From an uncultured Hyphomicrobiales bacterium (lineage in GTDB: Bacteria; Pseudomonadota; Alphaproteobacteria; Rhizobiales; Beijerinckiaceae): a DNA stretch of 35,640 bases. The stretch covers positions 1 through 35,640 of the forward strand of contig CAIZGR010000865.1 in the NCBI GenBank assembly GCA_903932535.1, in the 5' to 3' direction. Position 1 is the first letter of the stretch. The number at the start of each line of letters is the position of its first letter. This document shows positions 7,922 to 19,167 of this stretch, piece after piece. Below the pieces are notes generated by a model that saw only the letters and a list, made by a program, of their open reading frames with translations, was not told the DNA's origin and did not search any database. The position numbers were made by a program, and so were the translations under genes.

Positions 7922-9013
7922 ATGGACGACGATTGCGTCAAAGTCGATTATTGGACGAAGCTCGAAGACGGCCGGATCGAGTGCCGCGTCTGCCCGCGCT
8001 TCTGCCACATGCGCGCCGGCCAGCGGGGCCTCTGCTTCGTCCGCCGCGCGCGCGAGGACGGCGACGGCATGGAGCTGACCGGCTACGGCCGTTCGACCGG
8101 CTTCTGCGTCGACCCGATCGAGAAGAAGCCGCTGAACCACTTTCTGCCGGGCTCGGCGGTGCTGTCGTTCGGCACCGCCGGCTGCAACCTCGCCTGCGCC
8201 TTCTGCCAGAACTGGGACATCTCCAAGAGCCGCGAGACGCAGCGCCTGAGTTCGTTCGCCATGCCGGAGACGATCGCCAGGGCCGCCGAGCGCTTAGGGT
8301 GCGCCAGCGTCGCCTACACCTACAACGATCCGACCATCTTCCTCGAATACGCGGTCGACACGGCGGAAGCCTGCCGGGCTCGGGCGATCAAGAACGTCGC
8401 CGTGACCGCGGGCTTCATCTGCGAGGAGCCGCGCAAGCGCCTGTTCGCCGCGATGGACGCGGCCAACGTCGACCTCAAGGCCTTCACGGAGCGCTTCTAC
8501 GAGAAGCGCTGCGCGGGAAAACTCGCGCCGGTGCTCGACACGCTGAAATACCTGATCCACGAGACCAGCGTCTGGACCGAGATCACCACGCTCCTCATCC
8601 CCGGCGAGAACGACGGCGAGGAGGAGCTCGACGCCTTGACCAAATGGGTCGCAAAGGAGCTGAAGCCGGACGTGCCGCTCCACTTCACCGCCTTCCACCC
8701 CGATTACCACATGCGCGAGACGCCGCCGACGCCGCTCGCGACCTTGCAGAAGGCGCGGGCGATCGGGATCGCCAACGGTCTCCACCACGTCTATGTCGGC
8801 AATCTGCGCGATCCGGCGCGCGAGGCGACGCTCTGCCCGACCTGCGGCGCGCGCTGCATCGGCCGCGACCGCTACGAGATCACCGAATACCGGCTGGACG
8901 CCGAGGGGCGCTGCGCGGGCTGCGGGACGAAGATGGCCGGGGTCTTCGCCGACAAGCCGGGAACCTGGGGCTCGCGACGCCTGCCGGTCGCGATCGAGCA
9001 GTTTGCCGCGTGA
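7922..9013 (+). CDS. amrS: AmmeMemoRadiSam system radical SAM enzyme
   Basis: A 363-residue radical SAM enzyme predicted to use a [4Fe-4S] cluster to cleave S-adenosylmethionine. The cluster motif CNLACAFC is at 88-95 (C88, C92, C95). An N-terminal Cys set (C21, C24, C28, C38) and a C-terminal pair of CxxC motifs (LCPTCG and CAGCG) suggest extra metal or cluster sites. The family resembles pyruvate-formate-lyase-activating enzymes. Neighbouring Memo and AMMECR1 domains identify it as the AmmeMemoRadiSam member rather than a generic activase. The reaction of the system is not known. The ATG at 7922 lacks a strong ribosome site; an ATG at 7913 is in frame and possible. A small gene follows 26 bp downstream. 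Confidence 0.93.
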   Translation: MDDDCVKVDYWTKLEDGRIECRVCPRFCHMRAGQRGLCFVRRAREDGDGMELTGYGRSTGFCVDPIEKKPLNHFLPGSAVLSFGTAGCNLACAFCQNWDISKSRETQRLSSFAMPETIARAAERLGCASVAYTYNDPTIFLEYAVDTAEACRARAIKNVAVTAGFICEEPRKRLFAAMDAANVDLKAFTERFYEKRCAGKLAPVLDTLKYLIHETSVWTEITTLLIPGENDGEEELDALTKWVAKELKPDVPLHFTAFHPDYHMRETPPTPLATLQKARAIGIANGLHHVYVGNLRDPAREATLCPTCGARCIGRDRYEITEYRLDAEGRCAGCGTKMAGVFADKPGTWGSRRLPVAIEQFAA

Positions 9014-9039
9014 AGCTCTTCGGAGGAGGCAGGACGACC

Positions 9040-9324
9040 ATGACCGGCCGGGACGAACGGACTTGTCAGCGCGCCCATGCGCACGGGGCGCGCGCCCGCT
9101 GTCCGGAGGCGCGCAGCGAGGCGTTCTGGTATGCCGCCCGTCGCGAGATCGACGGCGAGCGCGCGATCGACCCGACGCCTCTCGATCCGTTCGAGCCGCC
9201 GATCGACGAGCCGCCGGAGCGGGCTTCCGAGCCCGGCGCGCCGTTCGGCTTGGCTGGCGAACGGGGCTTCGAGGACGACCTCGCCGAACTGCGGCCGGTC
9301 CGGGGGCAGCGGCTGGACGGCTGA
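9040..9324 (+). CDS. Small hypothetical protein, DUF2934-like
   Basis: A 94-residue protein starting at an ATG preceded by GGAGGAGG, a very strong ribosome site, 26 bp after the radical-SAM gene on the same strand. Residues 8-36 (RTCQRAHAHGA, then PEARSEAFWYAARREI) resemble the short DUF2934 motif of alphaproteobacterial proteins, in which R-RAY/H precedes PEGR and a W-x3-A-x2-E/R-I helix. The remainder is acidic and Pro-rich (DPFEPPIDEPPE) and probably disordered. The likeness to DUF2934 is by eye only. Whether it belongs functionally with the AmmeMemoRadiSam system or is only co-transcribed is unknown. Confidence 0.6.
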   Translation: MTGRDERTCQRAHAHGARARCPEARSEAFWYAARREIDGERAIDPTPLDPFEPPIDEPPERASEPGAPFGLAGERGFEDDLAELRPVRGQRLDG

Positions 9325-9329
9325 GCCGC

Positions 9330-9357
9330 CCCGGCGAGAACGTCGCCGCTCGCCGGG
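9330..9357 (+). terminator. Hairpin after the radical-SAM operon
   Basis: CCCGGCGAG (9330-9338) pairs perfectly with CTCGCCGGG (9349-9357) across a 10-nt loop, starting 6 bp after the small gene's stop. There is no T-tract, so it is an RNA end-stabilising or Rho-assisted terminator candidate rather than a classical intrinsic one. Confidence 0.5.
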
Positions 9358-9495
9358 CGCGGCGTCTACACGGGGAAGCGGGGGTCGCGCCGCCTGCAAG
9401 AAGGTACGCAGATCGACGAGGCCGCGCTACGGCAGGACTCGAACGGCGATACGGACGTCGTCTCGCTGGGAAACAGACACATCCCTTCGGATTGG

Positions 9496-9723
9496 TCAGA
9501 TCAGCGCGACAAAGCGTCCCGGCCGGTTGCGTGCCGACGCGATGATGTCGGGATCAGCCTCGTAAACGACTTCGGCGTGATCACATTGCTCGAGGATTAT
9601 CCAGCAGGGAGGGCACTGCTCGTAATGGGTGTCGAGCGCCGGCCGGACCTTGGCGACGTCGACGTTGTTCAGGCGGGCCACCTGAAGGGCGGTTTTGTGA
9701 GCCATTGTCTTTCGAGACCCCAT
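9496..9723 (-). CDS. Small Cys-containing hypothetical protein
   Basis: A 75-residue protein. The start at 9723 is chosen because AGGAG lies six bases upstream; a longer start at 9738 would put that ribosome site inside the gene. It has CPPC at 37-40 followed by C47 and H49 (CPPCWIILEQCDH), a plausible metal-binding or redox group. The basic N-terminus (MGSRKTMAHKTALQVARL) and the C-terminal DPDIIASARNRPGRFVAL show no membrane segments. I do not recognise the family. It is isolated, between the convergent radical-SAM operon and a decayed region, so it gives no functional context. Confidence 0.55.
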   Translation of the reverse strand: MGSRKTMAHKTALQVARLNNVDVAKVRPALDTHYEQCPPCWIILEQCDHAEVVYEADPDIIASARNRPGRFVALI

Positions 9724-10465
9724 GACTTTCTCCTGCAAAGATCGATCCGCTGCCGGCGCCGCCTGTCAAAACCACAACAACAGGCTTGATGGAGTATGAG
9801 CAAGAGACGTGCCCCGATCACGATTCAGGCTGACCCTATGCGGACGACCCGCACGCTCGGACGGTCGCGGGTTGGTCCGAAGCCTTGCAAAGCCGCGACG
9901 ATCGACCCGCTCGCCGTCCATCGGGATCGGCGCGGCCGCACGTCTCCAACGGCGACCGCCGCGAGTCGACCGCGTGCGCCACACTCGACGTTTCGGACGC
10001 GGGCGCGGGCTCCGGCTCGGCGACGCTGGCCGATGAGCCGTCGACCATCCGAATAAACACCTGTCGCGTCGATTTGCCATCTCGTTTTCGCCCCCCGGAT
10101 GGCCGAGGAGATGAGGAAAAGCTGGACACGAGACGGTCAAGTTTGCATTCGACATCGCTCGATGATTTCGATGAAGTCGATTTTTCGGGGGCTCAGGCTG
10201 CGATACATCCGATTGGACAAACTGTTCGCTTCGGGTACGTCGGCGCCGACATCCGCGCCATCGTGCGCTCGTCTTTCAGGCAGCCCGGCTGGAAGTTGAA
10301 CCGAAAGTCTCAAAGACGCCGATACATCTGGCGGCGGCGCGTCTGCACGGAAGACTATGAACGAAGCCGCCGACTCCATGGACATGAGGCCACCCTGCCC
10401 TGCCAAAAGTCGCAACTGTAAACCGCGCCCTCGAAAGCCGCCGGCGCAGCAATCCTTGCGGCGAC
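9724..10465. other. Gene-poor stretch without supported genes
   Basis: About 740 bp with only low-complexity open frames that lack convincing ribosome sites, domains or consistent codon use. Both strands were read for a receiver domain that might belong to the sigma-54 activator remnant downstream; none was recognised. Base composition is somewhat less GC-rich than the flanks, especially 10130-10330, which fits decay or foreign remnant DNA. Confidence 0.5.
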
Positions 10466-10941
10466 ATGGCGGAGACGGGCGGCAAGTCGCCGCCCGGACG
10501 GTTCATCGGGCAGTCGGCCGCCATGCAGGGCGTTTACCGCATCTTCGAGAACGCCGCGCCGACCAACGCGACCGTCTTCATCACCGGCGAGTCGGGTGTC
10601 GGCAAGGAGCTCTGCGCCGAGGTCCTGCACAAGCTCGGCAAGCGGAAGAACGTCGTCCGTCCCGTCGTCGTCCTGAATGGCGGAGGCGTCGTCACGCTCG
10701 ACAGGCTCCCTCGGCCGATATCCGGATTGAGCGCCCCCCTCCCCTGACGACTGCGCCGCCGATCAAACGCCTCGAGCCGGCAGTCCTTGCGCGGACGACC
10801 GCCGTCGTCCGACGGCTCGACGATGCGATCCGCAGCACGATCGCCGCCCGCGACGGCTCGGTCGTGCCGGCCGCCGCCGCGCTCGGGGTCGCCCCGTCGA
10901 CCCTTACCGACGGATCGGCGGCTGGCGGACAGAAGCCATGA
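10466..10941 (+). pseudogene. Remnant of a LuxO/NtrC-type sigma-54 activator
   Basis: Frame 2 from ATG 10466 encodes the start of an AAA+ domain (FIGQSAAMQGVYRIFENAA, then the Walker A region TGESGVGKELCAEVLH). The text then jumps directly to NVVRPVVVLNGGGVVTLDRLP, which in full-length relatives lies at the end of the AAA+ domain. About 200 codons are missing, including the GAFTGA loop and Walker B. After about 10705 the frame shifts to frame 1, where a Fis-like segment (AIRSTIAARDGSVVPAAAALGVAPSTL) appears, ending at 10941 with a degraded recognition helix. The receiver domain is also absent. It therefore has an internal deletion plus at least one frameshift and cannot act as an activator. 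Confidence 0.8.
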
Positions 10942-11089
10942 GCCGGCCGGCCAGCTATACGATCGCCGAAGCCGTTCACCGGGCATGGGCCGCCGCGGCT
11001 TTCGCTCCGGCGTTTCGCGACCGCGCGCCAAGTTCGACAGCGAACCCATATCGGCGGAAACACCGCCGTCGCGAGCCGTCTCGCGCCCC

Positions 11090-11617
11090 TCAGACGCCCT
11101 CGACGCCGTGGTCCGGGGTGGTTCTCGACCGATGGCCGAGACGGTCGGCGACCGCGAGAAGGACGGCCGAGACGACGAAGGTGAGGTGGATGCCGACCAG
11201 CCAAGCGAGCTCGCGGTCGCTCTCGTGGGCGACGTCCATGAAACCTTCGAGCAGCTTGATCGCCGAGATGGCGACGATCGAGGCCATCAGCTTCAGCTTC
11301 AGCTCGCCGAAGTCGATCTCCGCGATCCAGTGCGGCCGGCCGTCGCCGGGCCGCATTTCGACAGGCGAGACGAAGTTGGTATAGCCGGAGATGAACACGA
11401 TCACGACCAGCGACGCCGACAACGTCATGTCCACGACCGCCAGAACGGACAGCAGCACCTTTTCGTCGCTCAGGTCCGCAAGACGGCTGACCATATCATA
11501 GACGTGCAGGCCCGCTTTCGCCAGCAGACCCAGAAGGCTGATCGCCAGGATGAAATAGAGAGGCGTCAGCAGGAAACGGCTGGCGAACAGGAAGCGCTCG
11601 AAACCGTCTCTGATCAT
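11090..11617 (-). CDS. YqhA/UPF0114-family membrane protein
   Basis: A 175-residue inner-membrane protein of the UPF0114 (TIGR00645, YqhA) family. Four hydrophobic helices are visible: about 17-40 (LTPLYFILAISLLGLLAKAG), 54-79 (VLLSVLAVVDMTLSASLVVIVF), 108-127 (LKLMASIVAISAIKLLEGFM) and 138-160 (LAWLVGIHLTFVVSAVLLAVAD). The loop SGYTNFVSPVEM and the segment WIAEIDFGELKLKLMASIVAISAI are characteristic of the family. GAGGGG stands before the ATG. Its function is unknown. It follows mtnP on the same strand after a strong hairpin, so it is probably a separate transcription unit. Confidence 0.88.
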   Translation of the reverse strand: MIRDGFERFLFASRFLLTPLYFILAISLLGLLAKAGLHVYDMVSRLADLSDEKVLLSVLAVVDMTLSASLVVIVFISGYTNFVSPVEMRPGDGRPHWIAEIDFGELKLKLMASIVAISAIKLLEGFMDVAHESDRELAWLVGIHLTFVVSAVLLAVADRLGHRSRTTPDHGVEGV

Positions 11618-11660
11618 CGACCCCTCGCGCGCAGCCCCTCAGCGCCGGAACCTTCATAGG

Positions 11661-11694
11661 GCGAAGGCCTCGGCTTGCGCAAGCCTGCCTTCGC
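11661..11694 (-). terminator. Long hairpin between mtnP and the YqhA-like gene
   Basis: GCGAAGGC (11661-11668) pairs with GCCTTCGC (11687-11694), and inside it GGCTTGCGCAAGCC (11672-11685) is a perfect palindrome, so nearly the whole element folds on itself. It lies about 70 bp past the mtnP stop and 44 bp before the next start. There is no T-tract, but it is the natural end of the mtnP transcript. Confidence 0.6.
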
Positions 11695-11766
11695 ATATGC
11701 AGCATTCGCCCCGGACCGGCCGCGTCTCGCCGCCCGTGGCGCGCAAGACGGCCCCACCCGAAACGC

Positions 11767-12645
<879 letters not shown>

Positions 12646-12702
12646 TCCTGCGTCCTCCGAGGGCTCGCCATGGATTAGTCTTCTTGGGGCGCTCAGGCCC
12701 CG

Positions 12703-12740
12703 AAGCGCGAACGCCCGCGGCTCATGCGCGGGCGTCGCTT
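12703..12740 (-). terminator. Hairpin behind petC
   Basis: ACGCCCGCG (12711-12719) pairs with CGCGGGCGT (12727-12735) around a 7-nt loop, and AAGCG (12703-12707) with CGCTT (12736-12740) extends the stem beyond a 3-nt bulge. It lies just past the petC stop on the minus strand. It probably ends or attenuates the bc1 transcript before mtnP. Confidence 0.6.
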
Positions 12741-12761
12741 CGATCGTACAGGCGCGGCGTC

Positions 12762-13589
12762 TCAGTGCGCCTTTTCCCACACCCGCTTCTTGGTGAAGTA
12801 GAGCAGGCCGGCCAGGACGAACATGAAGATCATCACGCCCAGTCCCATCCGCCGGCGCTCGTTCAGGTTGGGCTCGGCGACCCAGCTCAGAAAGGCCGCG
12901 ATATCCTTGGAGTAGTTGTCCAGCGTCTTGGGGGTTCCGTCCTTGTACTCGACGGCGCCGTCCGAGATCGGCTGCGGCATCGCGATCTTGTGGCCGGGAT
13001 AATAGAGATTCCACTGCAAGTCGTCGGGATGGGTGTAGCCGTTGAGAATCGCGTGGATGTAGTCCGCGCCCATCTCCTGGTATTGCAGGCCGGGCAGCGC
13101 GTCGAAGACGAACCACGGGAAGCCGCGCTCGTACTTGCGCGCCTTGGCGAGCAGGTTCATGTCGGGCGGCGCCTTGCCGAACGTCGCGGCGGCGGCCTGA
13201 TCGTTCGGATAGCCGTCGGGCCGCGGGAAATTGTCGGCCGGCGTCCCCGGGCGCTTGAAGATCTCGCCCTTCTCGTTCGGCTCGGGGCTCGTGACCTGAT
13301 AGCTGGCCGCGAGCGCCTTCACCTGATCCTCGGTGAATTCCGGCCCGCCCGGCTGCGACAGCGTGCGGAACGGGATGGTCATCGGGTGGCAGCTGCTGCA
13401 AACCTCCTTGTAAACCTGGAAGCCTCTCTGCAACTGCGCCTTGTCAAAGCCGCCGGTCATGCCGCCGAAGCTCCACGTTTCACGCGGCGGCTTCGGCTGC
13501 TCGGCGGTTTCCTGGGCGAGGGCGACGCCGCCGGCGAAGGCGAAGGCGAGCGCGGCCGAGGCCAGGGCTTTGGTCTTGAAGCGGATCAT
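12762..13589 (-). CDS. petC: Cytochrome c1 of the bc1 complex
   Basis: A 275-residue membrane-anchored c-type cytochrome that passes electrons from the Rieske protein to cytochrome c or a terminal oxidase. The signal peptide covers residues 1-25 (cleavage after ALA in GVALAQ). Heme is attached at CSSCH, C64, C67 and H68. IAMPQPI contains the conserved Met segment expected for the sixth ligand. A C-terminal helix (MGLGVMIFMFVLAGLLYF) followed by KKRVWEK anchors it. It has length and layout of a stand-alone c1, not the cytochrome b-c1 fusion found in Bradyrhizobium-type genomes. GAGGGA precedes the ATG at 13589. It is the last gene of the petABC operon, 29 bp after petB. Confidence 0.96.
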   Translation of the reverse strand: MIRFKTKALASAALAFAFAGGVALAQETAEQPKPPRETWSFGGMTGGFDKAQLQRGFQVYKEVCSSCHPMTIPFRTLSQPGGPEFTEDQVKALAASYQVTSPEPNEKGEIFKRPGTPADNFPRPDGYPNDQAAAATFGKAPPDMNLLAKARKYERGFPWFVFDALPGLQYQEMGADYIHAILNGYTHPDDLQWNLYYPGHKIAMPQPISDGAVEYKDGTPKTLDNYSKDIAAFLSWVAEPNLNERRRMGLGVMIFMFVLAGLLYFTKKRVWEKAH

Positions 13590-13618
13590 GGTCGTTGTCC
13601 CTCGGGATCGGTCGCCGT

Positions 13619-14863
13619 TCACGCAGCCGCGGCGGGCTTCTTCGCCAGCACGGCGTCGGCGATCGAGACCGGAACGGGCTTCGTCTTCTCGGTGAAGCTG
13701 AGAACCGGCATGATCACGAGGAAGAACCCGAAATAACCCGCAGTGAGAATGCGCGCGACCAGCGACATCGTATCGTTCGGCTCCTGCGATCCGATCCAGC
13801 CGAGGCCGATGCAGATCGCCACGAACACCCAGAAGAAGAGGCGGTAGGCCGGACGATATTTCGCCGACTTGACCGGATTGCGGTCGAGCCACGGGATGAA
13901 TGCGAGGACCACGATCGAGGCGAGAAGCGCGATGACGCCCATCAGCTTGTTCGGAATGGCGCGCAGAATGGCGTAGAACGGCAGCAGATACCATTCCGGC
14001 ACGACGTGCGCCGGAGTCACCAGCGGGTTGGCGATGTTGTAGTTGTCCGCATCCAGCAGATAGTTCGGGATGAAGAAGATCAGCCAAGCGTAGAGGATGA
14101 ACCACACCGCCACCGCGAAGAGGTCCTTGATTGTGGCGTAAGGCGTGAAAGGAACCGTGTCTCGCTCGGCGTTCTGCACCTCGACGCCGTCGGGGTTGTT
14201 CTGACCCGTCACGTGCACCGCCCAGACATGCAGCCCGACCATCGCCGCGATCACGAAGGGCAGGAGGTAGTGCAGCGAGAAGAAGCGGGTGAGGGTCGGC
14301 CCTCCGATCGCGAACCCGCCCCACAGCCAATGCGCGATCGGCACGCCGACGACCGGGATCGCCGTCACGAGGCTGGTGATGACGGTCGCGCCGGCGAAGC
14401 TCATCGAACCCCAGGGCAGAACGTAGCCGAGGAAGGCCGTGCCGACCATCAGAAGGTAGATGACGACGCCGATGATCCAGAGAAGCTCGCGGGGCGCCTT
14501 GTACGACCCATAATAGAGACCGCGCAGCATGTGGAAGTAGCAGGCCAGGAAGAACAGCGAGGCGCCGTTCGTGTGCATGTAGCGGATCAGCCAGCCATAG
14601 TTGACGTCCCGCATGATGTTGTCGTTGATCGATGTGAACGCTTCCGTCGCCGACGGGATGTAGTGCATCGCGAGAACGACGCCGGTGATGATCTGCGCAA
14701 TCAACATGAACGACAGGATCGCCCCGAAGGTCCACATGTAGTTGAGATTGCGCGGCACCGGGAAGGACACGAACGACGAGTGCATCAGACCCATTACGGG
14801 CAAGCGAGACTCGAACCAGCGCCCGATCGCGCTCTTGGGAACGTAGGTCGAAGGACCGCTCAT
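13619..14863 (-). CDS. petB: Cytochrome b of the bc1 complex
   Basis: A 414-residue membrane protein carrying the two b hemes and the Qo and Qi quinone sites. Typical stretches are seen: the N-terminal helix with [13 protein letters not shown], the heme-ligand helix [39 protein letters not shown], the second ligand helix [20 protein letters not shown], and the Qo-site PEWY within [15 protein letters not shown]. Eight membrane segments are expected. The stop codon directly follows an Ala-rich tail (KKPAAAA), so b and c1 are separate genes. Spacing to petA is 56 bp and to petC 29 bp. All hallmark residues are intact. Confidence 0.97.
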   Translation of the reverse strand: MSGPSTYVPKSAIGRWFESRLPVMGLMHSSFVSFPVPRNLNYMWTFGAILSFMLIAQIITGVVLAMHYIPSATEAFTSINDNIMRDVNYGWLIRYMHTNGASLFFLACYFHMLRGLYYGSYKAPRELLWIIGVVIYLLMVGTAFLGYVLPWGSMSFAGATVITSLVTAIPVVGVPIAHWLWGGFAIGGPTLTRFFSLHYLLPFVIAAMVGLHVWAVHVTGQNNPDGVEVQNAERDTVPFTPYATIKDLFAVAVWFILYAWLIFFIPNYLLDADNYNIANPLVTPAHVVPEWYLLPFYAILRAIPNKLMGVIALLASIVVLAFIPWLDRNPVKSAKYRPAYRLFFWVFVAICIGLGWIGSQEPNDTMSLVARILTAGYFGFFLVIMPVLSFTEKTKPVPVSIADAVLAKKPAAAA

Positions 14864-14919
14864 GGGGGCTCTCAGAAAGGCGTTGCTTCAGTTGGGGAGA
14901 AGACGGCGTCGATCCGGCG

Positions 14920-15441
14920 TCAGCCGATCTTCACCTTCGTGTCGGACAGGAACTTGTATTCCGGAACGGCGAGATTGAGCGGCGCGGGTCCCTGACGGAT
15001 GCGCCCCGACGTGTCGTACATCGAGCCGTGGCACGGGCAGAACCAACCCTCGTACTTGCCCTCGTGCCCGATCGGCACGCAGCCGAGATGGGTGCAGATG
15101 CCCGAGACGATCAGCCATTCGGGCTTCTGCACCCGCTGGGCGTCGGTCTGCGGGTCGCGAAGCTCGCTCAACTGGACGTTCTGCGCTTCCTCGATCTCCT
15201 TCGCCGTCCGATGGCGGACGAAGACGGGACCGCCGCGCCATTTTACGGTCACGATCTGCCCCACCGGGATCGCCCCGATGTCCACCTCGATCGAGGACAA
15301 GGCCAGCGTGGACGCGTCCGGATTCATCTGATCGATGAAAGGCCAAGCGAGCGCGGCGACGCCGACGGCGCCGACCGCGCCGGTGGCGAGGAAGAGGAAA
15401 TCCCTGCGATTTGGTGCTTCGATCGTCGTAGCGGCGGCCAA
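14920..15441 (-). CDS. petA: Rieske iron-sulfur subunit of the bc1 complex
   Basis: A 173-residue [2Fe-2S] protein. Cluster motifs CTHLGC and CPCHGS are present, each with its Cys and His ligand. The N-terminus carries a twin-arginine signal-anchor ([23 protein letters not shown]), as expected for Tat-inserted Rieske proteins. No ATG lies near the expected start. A TTG at 15441 gives a family-like beginning ([14 protein letters not shown]) and has GGGGG about five bases upstream; a second in-frame TTG at 15453 is the alternative. First gene of the operon petA-petB-petC. The 291 bp between it and divergent trmL must contain the operon promoter; no clear boxes were assigned. Confidence 0.93.
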   Translation of the reverse strand: MAAATTIEAPNRRDFLFLATGAVGAVGVAALAWPFIDQMNPDASTLALSSIEVDIGAIPVGQIVTVKWRGGPVFVRHRTAKEIEEAQNVQLSELRDPQTDAQRVQKPEWLIVSGICTHLGCVPIGHEGKYEGWFCPCHGSMYDTSGRIRQGPAPLNLAVPEYKFLSDTKVKIG

Positions 15442-15732
15442 TTCAACCCCCAAGGAGTGTTCTCGTATTGCGCGCCGACCGGCGATCACGCATCGATGGG
15501 CGGCGTCGCGAAACGGCTCCGGTTCCCAGACGAATGCGCCGAGCGTCATCGGCGTCTGTCGGCCACGGCGCCACGGCGCAGGCCGACGATGGAGGCGGCT
15601 TTTCGCATTGATCCATTTCCATGTCCATAGGACCACAACCCCTGGGGTCTTTGCCTTTCGTCGTGGCCGCCGCGCGCGTCGGGCAGCGCCGGCACGGCGC
15701 TCGACCGCTCCCGCAGACCAAGGAATCGCGCC

Positions 15733-16245
15733 ATGAATCGACCGCCCTCGCCGCTCCTCCTCGCGCTCTACGAACCGGACATCGCGCAGAATTCGGGCGC
15801 GATCCTGCGCACTTGCGCTTGCCTCGGCGTCGACGCCGCGATCATCGAGCCGGCCGGCTTTCGAATCGGCGACCCTCGCTTCCGGCGCGCGGGAATGGAC
15901 TACCTCGACGCCCTGTCGATCGGGCGCCACGATTCCTGGGCGCGATTCGAGGCGTGGCGCGCGGCGACAAGCCGCAGGCTGGCCCTCCTGACCACGAGGG
16001 GCGAGACGACGCTGTGGGATTTCGCCTTCCGCCCCGGCGACATCCTGCTCGTCGGCCGGGAGTCGGCGGGCGTTCCCGAATCGGTGGCGGCGGCGGCGGA
16101 CGCGCGGTTGCGGATCCCTATCCAGCCGCCGTTGCGTTCGCTCAACGTCGGGATCGCCGCGACGATCGCCATGGTGGAAGCGCTTCGCCAAATCGATCGA
16201 CTTCCGATAGACAGGCCGCGCGGCGAATTCGACTTTCGTCTGTGA
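15733..16245 (+). CDS. trmL: tRNA (cytidine(34)-2'-O)-methyltransferase
   Basis: A 170-residue SPOUT methyltransferase that should 2'-O-methylate the wobble base of tRNA-Leu isoacceptors using SAM. The three SPOUT motifs are seen: N20-x-G-x3-R26 in NSGAILRTC, the SAM loop [12 protein letters not shown], and [17 protein letters not shown], which forms the trefoil knot. The small size and lack of an RNA-binding extension fit TrmL rather than TrmH or RlmB. AAGGA precedes the ATG. It is divergent from petA, an arrangement often seen in Hyphomicrobiales as I recall it. The response-regulator gene follows 70 bp later on the same strand. Confidence 0.93.
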   Translation: MNRPPSPLLLALYEPDIAQNSGAILRTCACLGVDAAIIEPAGFRIGDPRFRRAGMDYLDALSIGRHDSWARFEAWRAATSRRLALLTTRGETTLWDFAFRPGDILLVGRESAGVPESVAAAADARLRIPIQPPLRSLNVGIAATIAMVEALRQIDRLPIDRPRGEFDFRL

Positions 16246-16315
16246 CGAGGACGTGACAAGGACGCGCCGTTGGGCGATGGTCGAAACTCCGGCCGGCCGG
16301 GAGGCGGAGGGTGGG

Positions 16316-16981
16316 ATGGACATGGGGACAGTGCGGGTTCTGATTGCAGACGATCATCCGCTGGTGGTCGGCGGGCTGCGGGAGGCGGTCCTGGGCGCCG
16401 CGCCCGGCGCGGAAATCGCCGTCGCCCACGATTTCGACAGTCTCGCCGCCGCGCTCGAAGCGAATCCGGAGACCGACCTCGTGCTGCTCGATCTCAGCAT
16501 GCCCGGCGTCAGGGGATTCTCGGGCCTCCTGTTCCTGCGGTCGGAACGGCCGTCCACGCCGGTCGTCGTCGTTTCCGCCAACGAGGACCGCGCCGTGATC
16601 CGTCACTGCCTCGAGTTCGGCGCGTCTGGGTTCATTCCCAAGTCGAACTCGCTCGAGACGATGCGGGACGCGATCGCCAAGGTGCTCGACGGCGGCCGGT
16701 GGACACCGCCGGATTTCGACCCCAATGTTCCGGCCAATCGCGATTCGAGCGCTCTGGCGCGTCGCCTCGCCACCCTGACGCCTCAGCAGATCCGCGTGCT
16801 GATGATGCTCTCGCAAGGGTTGCTGAACAAGCAGATCGCTTACGAACTGAGCGTGTCCGAAGCGACCGTGAAGGCGCATGTCTCGGCGATTCTGCAGAAG
16901 CTCGGCGTCGAGAGCCGCACCCAGGCCGTCATTCTCGCGACCAAGATCGAGACGGCTCAGGAGCTCTCGATCGCGTCCTGA
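16316..16981 (+). CDS. LuxR/NarL-type response regulator
   Basis: A 221-residue two-domain regulator. The receiver (about 6-125) has the acidic pair D12 and D13, the phospho-acceptor D59 in LLDLSMPG, and PKSNS near the conserved Lys. The C-terminal LuxR-type helix-turn-helix (about 155-215) reads [27 protein letters not shown], then SEATVKAHV. The start at 16316 is chosen because GGAGG lies just before it; an open frame 21 codons longer has no ribosome site. No sensor kinase is adjacent, so the partner is unknown (an orphan regulator in this window). The neighbouring acs gene is convergent and not obviously a target, although LuxR-type regulators controlling acs are known. Confidence 0.9.
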   Translation: MDMGTVRVLIADDHPLVVGGLREAVLGAAPGAEIAVAHDFDSLAAALEANPETDLVLLDLSMPGVRGFSGLLFLRSERPSTPVVVVSANEDRAVIRHCLEFGASGFIPKSNSLETMRDAIAKVLDGGRWTPPDFDPNVPANRDSSALARRLATLTPQQIRVLMMLSQGLLNKQIAYELSVSEATVKAHVSAILQKLGVESRTQAVILATKIETAQELSIAS

Positions 16982-16987
16982 ATCGGA

Positions 16988-17027
16988 GGGGCGGCGTCTC
17001 GCCGCCCCGGCGCGCGAGACGCGCGCC
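16988..17027. repeat. Two adjacent GC-rich hairpins after the response regulator
   Basis: GGGGCGGCG (16988-16996) pairs with CGCCGCCCC (17000-17008) across a 3-nt loop, and immediately GGCGCGC (17009-17015) pairs with GCGCGCC (17021-17027). They lie within 50 bp of the regulator stop. They may be a REP-like element or part of a terminator. Confidence 0.55.
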
Positions 17028-17046
17028 CTCCGGTCCCCGAGCGAGA

Positions 17047-17068
17047 AAGGACGCCGCAGGGCGTCCTT
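17047..17068. terminator. Bidirectional terminator between response regulator and acs
   Basis: AAGGACGCC (17047-17055) pairs perfectly with GGCGTCCTT (17060-17068) around a 4-nt loop GCAG. It lies 13 bp from the acs stop, between two convergent genes, and can serve both strands. Confidence 0.7.
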
Positions 17069-17080
17069 CCGCGTCGCGTC

Positions 17081-19027
<1,947 letters not shown>

Positions 19028-19167
19028 GGGGGCTCCTCCCAAGAATCCCTGCGCGCCGGCCGAGCCGGCGCACGCAAGCATTACCGCGAGTTTATGCCGA
19101 ACACGAAGAAGCCGTACAAGCGGCGACCGGTGCTGCTTTGGTCTTAGCCGTTCCGTACGGCCGGACT

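Noticed and set aside
9885..10421. 178-codon open frame on the plus strand
   Set aside because: No ribosome site, no recognisable fold, mixed composition; treated as non-coding remnant.
12762..14735. Apparent cytochrome c1 with a 380-residue N-terminal extension
   Set aside because: The extension is an alternative frame of petB; the signal peptide and ribosome site place the start at 13589.
14920..16323. Rieske protein with a long N-terminal extension
   Set aside because: The extension is antisense to trmL; the twin-arginine signal near 15441 marks the real start even though it lacks an ATG.
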